This document shows positions 1-6,870 of a stretch of DNA of 8,658 nt, one piece after another (position 1 is the stretch's first letter; every line of letters begins with the position of its first letter). The stretch spans positions 1-8,658 of the forward strand of contig JADGNS010000138.1 of assembly GCA_017883355.1 (NCBI GenBank), read 5' to 3'. The notes under the pieces are model-generated. The model worked only from the letters and a program-made list of their open reading frames with translations. It was not told the origin of the DNA and did not search any database. Position numbers and translations under genes: made by a program. Source of the DNA: Candidatus Solibacter sp. (GTDB taxonomy: Bacteria > Acidobacteriota > Terriglobia > Bryobacterales > Bryobacteraceae).

Positions 1-50
1 GCGGTTTTTTGGAGGAACGCCTCCGCCGCCTTGGCCCGCACAATTCCCCC

Positions 51-1730
51 TCAGTTGACTCTTATTACGTGAAGGAGCCAGTCTTTGTACTCCAGTTTTC
101 CCGGGTAGTCCTCCGGCGCGCGGAAGGTCCGAATGGCGCCGCCGTTGATCGCTCCGGACTTGGCTTCCTTCGAGTCAGCCAGGTCGATCCAGGCGAAGAG
201 GAAATGGTCGGACTCCGCGGAGGTTCGCAGATCGAGCTTCAACTGGCCGCCGTATCGGGCATACACCAGGTACTGCTGTCCGGCGATCGCGGAGGCTAGC
301 GGCTGAGGATACTCCAGAACCAGTTCCGGATGCGGCTCGAACTTCCACCACTCGATGCCCTTCAGAAACTTCGCCAGGAAGCCCATCGATACCGCGCCCG
401 GGTAATCCAGCGTATCGACACTGAGGGGAGGCCTCGGCCAGGCGTCTTTGCGCGGTGCCAGCGATGGGTCCGGTATGTCGGCCCACCATTGATGCCCGCC
501 GCCATAAGTGTGGCCGGCCGCGCCGGAGAGAATCGCCGACCACGCGGCGAAACGGACATCCATGGCCGGCGCGCTGCCGTCGGCGAACTCGTACCACGGC
601 TCCGTAATGACCACCGGCTTGGCGGGCTTGCGCGCGTAGTCCAGCGCGATGATCCGCGGAACCATTTCGTTTCGCCATTTGCCGTGACCCACCTGGCTGC
701 CGTTGAAATCGAGCCATCCCTGGTCGTGCAGCACGAAACCCGTGGACCATTGGGCGGAGTCGCCCATCTCGCCGCCCGTCCATCCAGGCGGCGTGTTGTG
801 CACGCCGATCGCGTGCCCATAGGGATCCTCGCGCCGCATGAGAGCGCCCAGATCCTTCCAGAATTGCAGCCCGAGCCCGCCGTAGTCGTACATGTTGTAT
901 TCGCCGCCGACGTTCCAGATCACGTTGTAGGCTGCCAGGCGGTGCACCACGTAGCGGGTCCAGCGGCGCATCTTTTCGGCGCCCGCGCTTTTGTCCAGGT
1001 TGTTGGCGCTCCACCACGGCATGATCCACAGCGTGATCCCCTGGCTGTTGGCGTAGGCGATGAAACGCTCGGCGTCGTGGATGGCATTCAGGTCCGGCGT
1101 GGCGAACTCCCGGCCCGCCAACCGCGTGGCACTGTTCGCTCCGAACACAACCTGACCGATCGTGAAGCCCCGCGCCGACCGGTCGTCGATCACCTGCTTG
1201 GCGCGCGCGAACGGGATCCCCCGCTTCAGCCACGGCCACCAGGTATCCCCGATCCACAGGAAGGGCGTTCCATCCGCGTATTCGAAGGTTCTGCCGGCGC
1301 GAGGGCCGCTCTTGCCGACCCGTACGAACCCGTGGCGCGTGGGGTTTGCGGCGCGTTCGGCGTCGCTCCAGGCGGCGGATTGGAAGCTGCCCTTCACCCC
1401 TCCTAAAGCAGGGTCCGTGGAGACGGCGGAGTACGACCACTCTCCTGCCGCGGGAGCGGCAAACCGCGCCTTCCACACCCTGCCGCCGTCCCAAAAGCCG
1501 GGCACCGCGTAACTCATTCCTTTCGCGTTTCCGCTTGTCCCGGTGAACGTGACCACCACCAAGGGCTTGCCGCCATCCGGCAGTCCGTCCACGTAGGCAT
1601 TGGCGAAATCGGCGCTGCCGCTCATGCTGACCTCGAACGGCTCCCATTGCCTGGTTTGGGTGGGTTGAGCGCCTGCCGGAAAAGCGCCGATCCAGGCGCC
1701 GAAGGACAGGATGAGTGCGACTCGTCTCAT
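51..1730 (-). CDS. Secreted DUF5060/DUF4038 glycoside hydrolase (apiosidase-like, GH140-type)
   Basis: This is a 559-residue exported protein. Residues 1-21 form a signal peptide with likely cleavage after AGA, before Q22. Residues about 29-115 match the beta-sandwich DUF5060 domain. Residues about 150-460 match the DUF4038 (apiosidase-like) TIM barrel, opening with FLWIGDTWWPW (157-167). The barrel carries the two carboxylates expected of clan GH-A: E277 in NVGGEYN as candidate acid/base and E377 in VVITEPWYE as candidate nucleophile. Residues about 465-559 form a small beta-rich C-terminal domain of the kind often annotated as putative collagen-binding. The start is supported by AAGGAG five bases upstream. 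Known members of the family act on pectic or other plant side chains, but the substrate here cannot be read from sequence. The gene is divergent from the GH42 gene, which suggests a shared glycan-use locus. Family assignment is firm; substrate is open. Confidence 0.87.
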   Translation of the reverse strand: MRRVALILSFGAWIGAFPAGAQPTQTRQWEPFEVSMSGSADFANAYVDGLPDGGKPLVVVTFTGTSGNAKGMSYAVPGFWDGGRVWKARFAAPAAGEWSYSAVSTDPALGGVKGSFQSAAWSDAERAANPTRHGFVRVGKSGPRAGRTFEYADGTPFLWIGDTWWPWLKRGIPFARAKQVIDDRSARGFTIGQVVFGANSATRLAGREFATPDLNAIHDAERFIAYANSQGITLWIMPWWSANNLDKSAGAEKMRRWTRYVVHRLAAYNVIWNVGGEYNMYDYGGLGLQFWKDLGALMRREDPYGHAIGVHNTPPGWTGGEMGDSAQWSTGFVLHDQGWLDFNGSQVGHGKWRNEMVPRIIALDYARKPAKPVVITEPWYEFADGSAPAMDVRFAAWSAILSGAAGHTYGGGHQWWADIPDPSLAPRKDAWPRPPLSVDTLDYPGAVSMGFLAKFLKGIEWWKFEPHPELVLEYPQPLASAIAGQQYLVYARYGGQLKLDLRTSAESDHFLFAWIDLADSKEAKSGAINGGAIRTFRAPEDYPGKLEYKDWLLHVIRVN

Positions 1731-1735
1731 GAGAT

Positions 1736-1741
1736 CTCCTT
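1736..1741 (-). promoter_or_regulatory. Shine-Dalgarno of the DUF4038 hydrolase
   Basis: On the minus strand the sequence reads AAGGAG, then five bases, then the ATG at 1730. This strong ribosome binding site fixes the start of the minus-strand hydrolase. Confidence 0.75.
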
Positions 1742-1830
1742 CTTCACACCAAGCCTACCTGGATTTGGTGGCCGCCGTCTGCGCCGCGTGCCTGACGTAG
1801 CAGTGTCGTGCCGGAATGGGCAGGATGTTT

Positions 1831-1842
1831 CCGCCATGGCGG
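1831..1842. promoter_or_regulatory. 12-bp perfect palindrome in the divergent intergenic region (possible operator)
   Basis: CCGCCATGGCGG is a perfect palindrome between the divergent hydrolase and GH42 genes, 14 bases before the preferred GH42 start. It contains an alternative in-frame ATG (1836) at its centre. Its position would suit a shared operator, but a GC-rich 12-mer can arise by chance. No regulator is encoded beside it. Confidence 0.25.
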
Positions 1843-1856
1843 TAAACTTGCGCTAT

Positions 1857-4103
1857 ATGCGTGTCCTCGCGATCATCGTGCTCGCCACCGCCCTCCCCGC
1901 TTCCTCCGCCGATTTCTTTCCCATGGCGGTCTGGTACGGCGGCGGCAAAGCGCGCGCCCCCATGCTGGAACGCGATGCGCGCGCCAAGAAGGAAATCTGG
2001 CGCAAGGACGTACGCCAGATCAAGGCGCTCGGCTTCAACACCGTCCGCACCTGGATCGATTGGGCCACCGGCGAGCCGAAACCGGGCGAGTACCACTTCG
2101 AGAATCTGGACGTGATTCTGGAACTGGCGCGCGAGGAAGGTCTCAAGGTCTTTCTTCAGGTCTACATGGATTCCGCGCCGCGCTGGGTGGGCGTGCGCTA
2201 TCCCGATTCGCTGTTCGTCTCCTCCAACGGCGCCGTGGTGATTCCCGAGGCGTCGCCGGGGTACTGCCTGGATCATCCCGGGGTTCGCCAGGCGGATCTG
2301 AAATTCTATGCCGCGCTGGCCGGGCACGTGCGGGCAAACGCCGCCTTCGCCGGCTGGGATCTGTGGAGCGAGCCGCACGTCATCAACTGGGCCACGCCGA
2401 GCTACATTCCCAACCCCGAGTTCTGCTTCTGCAAGAACACGCTCGCCAAATTCCGCGCCTGGCTGCGCAAGAAGTACGGCACGCTGGACAAGCTGAACGC
2501 CGCCTGGTACCGCCAGTATGACGAGTGGAGCGAAGTCGAGCCGGGGCGCATGAGCACCATCCTCTCGTACACCGATTACATCGATTGGAAAACGTTCATC
2601 GCCGACAAGCTTGGCGAAGACTTACACGACCGCTCTCTCGCCGTGAAGAGCATCGCGCGCGGCGCCATCGTCACCAGTCATGCGGCGGGCGTGGGGCTCT
2701 TCGCGTCGCCCAATCATTGGGAAGGGCAATCCGACGATTGGACCATGGCGCGCCAGGTGGATTACTACGGCACCTCGTTCTATCCCAAGCATTCGTCGTT
2801 TGTGGATCGCAATGTGCCGTGGCGCGGCGCGCTGCTGGATTTCGCGCGCAGCTTCGGGTATGCCGGCGGCCGCGACGGCTTCTACGTCGGCGAGTTACAA
2901 GCCGGGTTCGGCACCATCGCGCTCAACGTGAGCCCCACGGTGACGCCCGAGGATCTGCGCGTGTGGACGTGGAGCGCGCTGGCACGCGGCGCCAAGGGCG
3001 TCAACTATTACGCGTGGTATCCCATGAGTTCGGGGTACGAGAGCGGCGGCTTCGGCATGATCCAACTGGATGGCACGGTGACCGAACGCGCGCGCGCCGC
3101 CGGCGCCATCGCCAAGGTGGTGGACCGCAACCAGGAGTTGTTCCTGCGTGCCCGGCCGCCGCGCGCCGAGGTGGCCATCGTCTACAATCCCTTGGCGCAC
3201 TTCGTGGGCGGCCGGCAGCGCGCCGCGGCGTCCGCCGGTCCGCAGGGCGAAGTGGCGGGCATCGAGCGCGATTCGCTGTTGGGCGTGTACCGTGCCCTGT
3301 TCCCGCTCAACGTGCCGCTGGATTACGTGCACATCAACGAACTGGACTTGCGGCCGTACAAGCTGGTGATTCTGCCGTATCCGTTGATGTTGCCGGAGGC
3401 CTCGGCGGAGGCGCTGAAGGCGTACGTGCGCGGCGGAGGGCATCTGGTTGCCGAGGCGCGCCTGGGTTGGAGCAACGAAAGCGGCGCCGCCAGCGAGCGC
3501 ATCCCGGGCATGGGTCTGTGGGAAGTCATGGGATGCCGCGAGACGGATGTGCAGACCGGCGATCGCGGGCGCACATCTTTGCGCTGGACGGATGGCGCGT
3601 GGCCCGGAATGGCCGCGGGCGAGCAGCTTCCGGCACGCTGGTATGAGGAGACACTGGAGCCCCTATCGGCACAAGCCCGCGTGGTGGCGCGCTTCGCCAA
3701 CGATGCGCCGGCCGCCGTCGCGTCCTCCTATGGCCAGGGCAGGACGTTGATGCTGGGGAGTTACGTGAGCGCGGCCTACGAGACGGCGCCATCGCGCGAA
3801 ACGGAGCGTTTCTACGCGGGATTGCTAGAGTGGGCCGGCGTGTCTCTACCCGCTTCCACCGGCAAAGTAGAAGTGCGCACGCTGGAGAGCGGCGCGGATC
3901 GCCTGGTCTTCGTCTTCAACCACGAGAAGGCCGCGGCCGACGCGAGCGTGTCGCTTCGCATGCCCGCCGGCGATTATGAGGCGACGGATCTGGTGGAGGA
4001 ACGCCCCGTCCCCACGGTGCGCAACGGCGAATTCCTCGAACTGACAACACGCCTCAATGCCGGCGCCGTGTGGGTGGTCCGGCTTCGAATCCGCCAGCGC
4101 TAG
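1857..4103 (+). CDS. Secreted GH42 beta-galactosidase-like enzyme
   Basis: This 748-residue enzyme is predicted to be exported by a signal peptide of about 18 residues (hydrophobic VLAIIVLATAL, then ASSA). It has the usual three GH42 parts. A TIM barrel (about 20-415) carries candidate acid/base E172 in WDLWSEPH and nucleophile E346 in YVGELQAG. A flavodoxin-like trimerisation domain spans about 433-660, and a small beta domain spans about 668-748. C137, C190 and C192 match three of the four zinc-binding cysteines of GH42 enzymes; the fourth position is T195. The start is uncertain: ATG 1857 gives the tidiest signal peptide but a weak ribosome binding site, while ATG 1836 (seven residues longer) has AGGA ten bases upstream. 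The open frame runs further up to 1647, but that part overlaps the opposite gene and codes for nothing recognisable. Likely activity is exo-cleavage of terminal galactose-type sugars; the true substrate is unproven. Confidence 0.87.
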   Translation: MRVLAIIVLATALPASSADFFPMAVWYGGGKARAPMLERDARAKKEIWRKDVRQIKALGFNTVRTWIDWATGEPKPGEYHFENLDVILELAREEGLKVFLQVYMDSAPRWVGVRYPDSLFVSSNGAVVIPEASPGYCLDHPGVRQADLKFYAALAGHVRANAAFAGWDLWSEPHVINWATPSYIPNPEFCFCKNTLAKFRAWLRKKYGTLDKLNAAWYRQYDEWSEVEPGRMSTILSYTDYIDWKTFIADKLGEDLHDRSLAVKSIARGAIVTSHAAGVGLFASPNHWEGQSDDWTMARQVDYYGTSFYPKHSSFVDRNVPWRGALLDFARSFGYAGGRDGFYVGELQAGFGTIALNVSPTVTPEDLRVWTWSALARGAKGVNYYAWYPMSSGYESGGFGMIQLDGTVTERARAAGAIAKVVDRNQELFLRARPPRAEVAIVYNPLAHFVGGRQRAAASAGPQGEVAGIERDSLLGVYRALFPLNVPLDYVHINELDLRPYKLVILPYPLMLPEASAEALKAYVRGGGHLVAEARLGWSNESGAASERIPGMGLWEVMGCRETDVQTGDRGRTSLRWTDGAWPGMAAGEQLPARWYEETLEPLSAQARVVARFANDAPAAVASSYGQGRTLMLGSYVSAAYETAPSRETERFYAGLLEWAGVSLPASTGKVEVRTLESGADRLVFVFNHEKAAADASVSLRMPAGDYEATDLVEERPVPTVRNGEFLELTTRLNAGAVWVVRLRIRQR

Positions 4104-4110
4104 CTCAGGT

Positions 4111-4142
4111 GTTCTTTGCGGCCTTGGCGCCTTGGCGAGAAA
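4111..4142 (+). repeat. Dispersed direct repeat, copy A
   Basis: This copy aligns without gaps to copy B (5421-5452), with 27 of 32 positions identical. It shares the uninterrupted 16-mer GCGCCTTGGCGAGAAA (4127-4142). It also contains GCCTTGGC twice in tandem. It lies in the 50-bp gap between the end of the GH42 gene and the convergent end of the tetrahaem cytochrome gene, 11 bases past the latter's stop. CTTGGCG-rich motifs of this type are, from memory, scattered between genes in several Acidobacteriota and Planctomycetota genomes. No T-run or stable hairpin marks it as a terminator. Confidence 0.6.
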
Positions 4143-4153
4143 CTTTGTCTTTC

Positions 4154-5389
4154 TTACTTCTTCCGCCCCGGATCGTTCAGGAAGCTGATCAACTCGCCCA
4201 CATCGCCCGGCTCCAGGTTGGGCCACGGAATACCGAGCTTTTCGGCGCGCAGGTTCATGGCGGGGCCGTGGCTCCACAGCGCCGTGGCGAAAGAGACCAT
4301 GGTGAAGGCGTCGGCTCCGGCGCGCAGTTTGGGTGCGTTGCGCGTGCCCTCTCCGCTCGGGCCGTGGCAGCGCGCACAGCCGCGTTCGGCAAAGACACGT
4401 TCGCCGAGGAATGGCGAGCCCGTGGGTTCGAAATAGCGCAGGCTGGCCAGGAAGCGCAGCACGTCCGTGATCTCCTCGCCCTGTAGCGTAGGGGCTGCCA
4501 GGCGGGCCTCGCGGGCATGCTGGAGCATAGCGGGAGCGTGGTTCCAGAGCACCGCGGCGAACTGCGCGGAGGTGCGCGGGAGGTCGTGGTCCGGGCCCAG
4601 TTCGGGACCGATCTTGCCGCCTTTGCCGCGCACGGAATGGCATTGGATGCACTTGGCCTGGAAGACTTCCCAACCGTGATCCGCGCTACCGGCAAGATCG
4701 CCGTCTTCCTGAATTTTGGGGGAAGGGCTGCCGTTGACGTAGGCCACCAGATCGTTCATCTCGGCGCCGGTGAACTGCGGCCACGCGCCAAGCTCCTTCG
4801 TCACCGGCTCGATCATGGACTGCGCGTGGTTCCACATGGCGTGCATCCAGGCCAGGCGATCGCCGGCGGCCGCGACCTTCGAAAGGTCGGGCGCGGACGT
4901 GGCCCCAGTGGAGCGCACCGCGTGGCAGCGCACACAGCCCTTGGCCTCGAATACCTTTTGGCCTGCCGCTGGATCGCCCGGCTTGTCCGCCGAACCTGCC
5001 TGGTAGAGGAAGGCCAGGATGTGCGCCATCTCCTCCTGGTTCAACTGCAACTTTTCGCCGTGCATCTGACGCCACATGCCGGGCATGTGGTTCCAGATCA
5101 CGGTGATCAACCAACCCATGGCGGGCGTGCCCGGATGGCTGGCGGCGAGATCGGGCGCAACCCGTCCGCCCGATCCGTTGACGGCATGGCAGATGGAGCA
5201 GTGCTTCTTCCCGTAGAAGAGTTCGGCCCCCTTCGCGGGAGAACCGGTCAGGTAGATGGCATGTTGCGGAACGGCGGATGGACGCCCCCCGATGACTGTC
5301 ACTACCAGCAGAGCGGTTGCGGCGCATGCCGCAACGATCCAGAGCACGAACTGAGTGCGTTTACTGATCGCGGCCATGGGAGGGAGCAT
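4154..5389 (-). CDS. Membrane-anchored tetrahaem c-type cytochrome (four tandem class I domains)
   Basis: This is a 411-residue electron-transfer protein. An uncleaved-looking membrane helix at about 14-34 anchors it, with the remainder predicted outside the cytoplasmic membrane. Four CXXCH haem sites begin at C64, C152, C247 and C338, about 88-95 residues apart, each in its own cytochrome c domain. Every domain repeats the same plan: CXXCH, an A/G-P-D/E/K-L segment, then W-N/S-H-x-x-x-M (ending at M105, M192, M288, M378), then a helix ending in a hydrophobic L-x-F-L or V-A-Y-V segment. The conserved Met is the probable sixth iron ligand. The start is uncertain: ATG 5389 or ATG 5377 (four residues shorter), neither with a clear ribosome binding site. 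The gene follows the response regulator on the same strand after a 113-bp gap containing a possible terminator and repeat copy B. The redox partner is unknown. Confidence 0.88.
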   Translation of the reverse strand: MLPPMAAISKRTQFVLWIVAACAATALLVVTVIGGRPSAVPQHAIYLTGSPAKGAELFYGKKHCSICHAVNGSGGRVAPDLAASHPGTPAMGWLITVIWNHMPGMWRQMHGEKLQLNQEEMAHILAFLYQAGSADKPGDPAAGQKVFEAKGCVRCHAVRSTGATSAPDLSKVAAAGDRLAWMHAMWNHAQSMIEPVTKELGAWPQFTGAEMNDLVAYVNGSPSPKIQEDGDLAGSADHGWEVFQAKCIQCHSVRGKGGKIGPELGPDHDLPRTSAQFAAVLWNHAPAMLQHAREARLAAPTLQGEEITDVLRFLASLRYFEPTGSPFLGERVFAERGCARCHGPSGEGTRNAPKLRAGADAFTMVSFATALWSHGPAMNLRAEKLGIPWPNLEPGDVGELISFLNDPGRKK

Positions 5390-5420
5390 GCACGCCGAAC
5401 GCCAATGAAACCCAGTGCTT

Positions 5421-5452
5421 CTCCTTTGCGTTCTTAGCGCCTTGGCGAGAAA
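5421..5452 (+). repeat. Dispersed direct repeat, copy B
   Basis: This is the second copy of the repeat at 4111-4142, in the same orientation, with 5 mismatches in 32 columns and an identical 16-base core at 5437-5452. It lies 31 bases upstream of the tetrahaem cytochrome start, so it would fall in that gene's leader or promoter. The two copies bracket the cytochrome gene as direct repeats about 1.3 kb apart. Confidence 0.6.
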
Positions 5453-5472
5453 TGTGTTTTCCCCCGCGTCGC

Positions 5473-5501
5473 AAAAAGGTACACTGTCCGATTGTCGGAC
5501 A
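5473..5501 (-). terminator. Possible intrinsic terminator (or operator) after the response regulator
   Basis: A perfect 7-bp inverted repeat with a 3-base loop (TGTCCGA / TCGGACA, 5485-5501) starts one base after the response-regulator stop. On the minus strand it is followed seven bases later by a run of five T (5473-5477). The position fits a terminator, but the stem is short and the T-run is distant. The symmetric dyad could equally be a regulator-binding site for the downstream cytochrome gene. Confidence 0.4.
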
Positions 5502-5502
5502 C

Positions 5503-6870
5503 TCAGATCTGATACTGCCGCAGCTTGCGGTAGAGCGTGTCGCGGGAGATGCCGAGCAGCCCGGCGGCCTTGGTCCGATTGCCGCCGGAAACGCGCAGCG
5601 CCTGCTGGATGGTGAGCCGCTCCATCTGTTCCATGGAGAACGAGTCGCCGAGGTTGGGTTGCGCGGGCGCGGCGCCGCCCACCAGCATGGGCTTGAGATC
5701 CTTATCGGTGATGGTCTGGGGATTGTCCGCACTGACTGCGGCGACGCTCTCCATCAGGTTCTCCAACTCGCGCACATTCCCGGGGAATCCATAGGCGAGG
5801 AGGAGTTCGGTGGCCGCCCGGCCGAGCGAAATCTCGCGCCCGTAGCGGCGCGAAAGGCGCGCGGCGAAGTGCTGCGAGAGCACCAGGATGTCCTCCGGCC
5901 GCGTGCGCAGCGGCGGCACCTCCACCACGATGGTGGCAATGCGGAAGTAGAGATCTTCCCTCAGCAGCGTGGAGCGCAGTTCGCCAAGCGAGCGATTGGT
6001 GGCGGCCACAATGCGCACATCCACCGGCACCGCGCGCGTGCCGCCCACGGGACGCAGCTCCTTTTCCTGCAGCACGCGCAGCAGCTTGACCTGCACGTCC
6101 TTGGGCATTTCACCGAGCTCGTCGAGGAACACCGTGCCGCCGCTCGCCGCCAAAAAGATGCCGGGCGCGTCGGCATAAGCGCCGGTGAACGCCCCCTTGC
6201 GGAAGCCGAACAGTTCGCTCTCCACCAGGTCGCGCGGCAGCGCGCCGCAATTGACGCCGACGAACGGCATGCGGGCGCGACAGCTAGCGGCATGGATGGC
6301 GCGCGCCAGCATCTCCTTGCCGGTGCCGGTTTCACCCAGCAGGAGCACCGAGGCGTCCGTCGCGGCGGCCATGCGGGCGCGCTCCAGCACGCGCTCCATC
6401 GAGGCCGAGAGGCTGACGATGTTCTCAAAGCAGGGGTGGCGCTCCAGGTTCTTTTCGAGCTGGGCCACGCGCTCCCGCAGTTCCACCACTTCCATCAGGC
6501 GGCCGATTTTCTTGCGCACGCCTTCGAAATCGAACGGCTTGGTCACGTAATCCTCGGCGCCGCGCTTGATGGCGTCCACCGCGGTTTCGATGGTGGCGTA
6601 GCCGGTCATGATGACCACGCTCAGCTCCGGATTGCGGCGGCGCAGTTCGTCGGTGAGCGCGAGGCCGCCCATCACGGGCATGACCAGATCCACCAGCGCG
6701 AGGGCGATGTGGGGGTTCGAGGCCTGGATCGCCAGAGCCTCGGCGCCGGAAAGAGCGACCTCCACCGCGTAGCCTTCCCGCGTGAGGAAGTCCTTGAGCG
6801 TGGAGGCGAGGGCCTGGTCGTCATCCACCACCAGGATCGAGGGGCCTTGCGATTCGCTTGCGGCTTTCAT
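5503..6870 (-). CDS. Sigma-54-dependent response regulator, NtrC/AtoC-like
   Basis: This 455-residue regulator has three complete domains. The receiver (about 11-125) has acidic pocket D16-D17, phosphoacceptor D61 in VDLVMP, T89 and K111. The AAA+ sigma-54 activator domain (about 150-375) has Walker A GETGTGKE (179-186), GAFTGA (226-231), Walker B TVFLDE (246-251), arginines in REDLYFR (304-310) and sensor II GNVREL (364-369). The Fis-type helix-turn-helix is at about 420-455 (NRTKAAGLLGISRDTLYRKL). An intact GAFTGA loop means it should contact sigma-54 and activate transcription when phosphorylated. The usual ELFGHEKGAFTGA is ELFGFRKGAFTGA here. The start is fixed by the homologous N-terminus, GGAG nine bases upstream and an ATGA overlap with the kinase stop. 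The open frame continues upstream to 7860, but that extension is the kinase gene in another frame. Target promoters are unknown; no convincing -24/-12 sigma-54 site was found in the spacers here. Confidence 0.95.
   Translation of the reverse strand: MKAASESQGPSILVVDDDQALASTLKDFLTREGYAVEVALSGAEALAIQASNPHIALALVDLVMPVMGGLALTDELRRRNPELSVVIMTGYATIETAVDAIKRGAEDYVTKPFDFEGVRKKIGRLMEVVELRERVAQLEKNLERHPCFENIVSLSASMERVLERARMAAATDASVLLLGETGTGKEMLARAIHAASCRARMPFVGVNCGALPRDLVESELFGFRKGAFTGAYADAPGIFLAASGGTVFLDELGEMPKDVQVKLLRVLQEKELRPVGGTRAVPVDVRIVAATNRSLGELRSTLLREDLYFRIATIVVEVPPLRTRPEDILVLSQHFAARLSRRYGREISLGRAATELLLAYGFPGNVRELENLMESVAAVSADNPQTITDKDLKPMLVGGAAPAQPNLGDSFSMEQMERLTIQQALRVSGGNRTKAAGLLGISRDTLYRKLRQYQI

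Noticed and set aside
5..24. T-run plus GGAGG/CCTCC hairpin near the left edge, as a terminator for the minus-strand hydrolase.
   Set aside because: The T-run precedes the hairpin on the plus strand and reads as A after it on the minus strand, so it fits an intrinsic terminator on neither strand. The stem is only 5 bp.
175..1647. A 490-codon minus-strand open frame in another frame of the DUF4038 hydrolase.
   Set aside because: It is Arg-rich with no domain, while the overlapping frame has a signal peptide and a full catalytic domain.
1647..1835. N-terminal extension of the GH42 reading frame.
   Set aside because: It overlaps the opposite gene's start, would bury the signal peptide inside the protein, and encodes nothing resembling a domain.
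1731..1856. Possible sigma-54 -24/-12 promoter (GGCAC followed by GC-rich sequence) in the divergent spacer.
   Set aside because: The spacing between the GG and GC elements is wrong by two bases and the TTGC half is absent.
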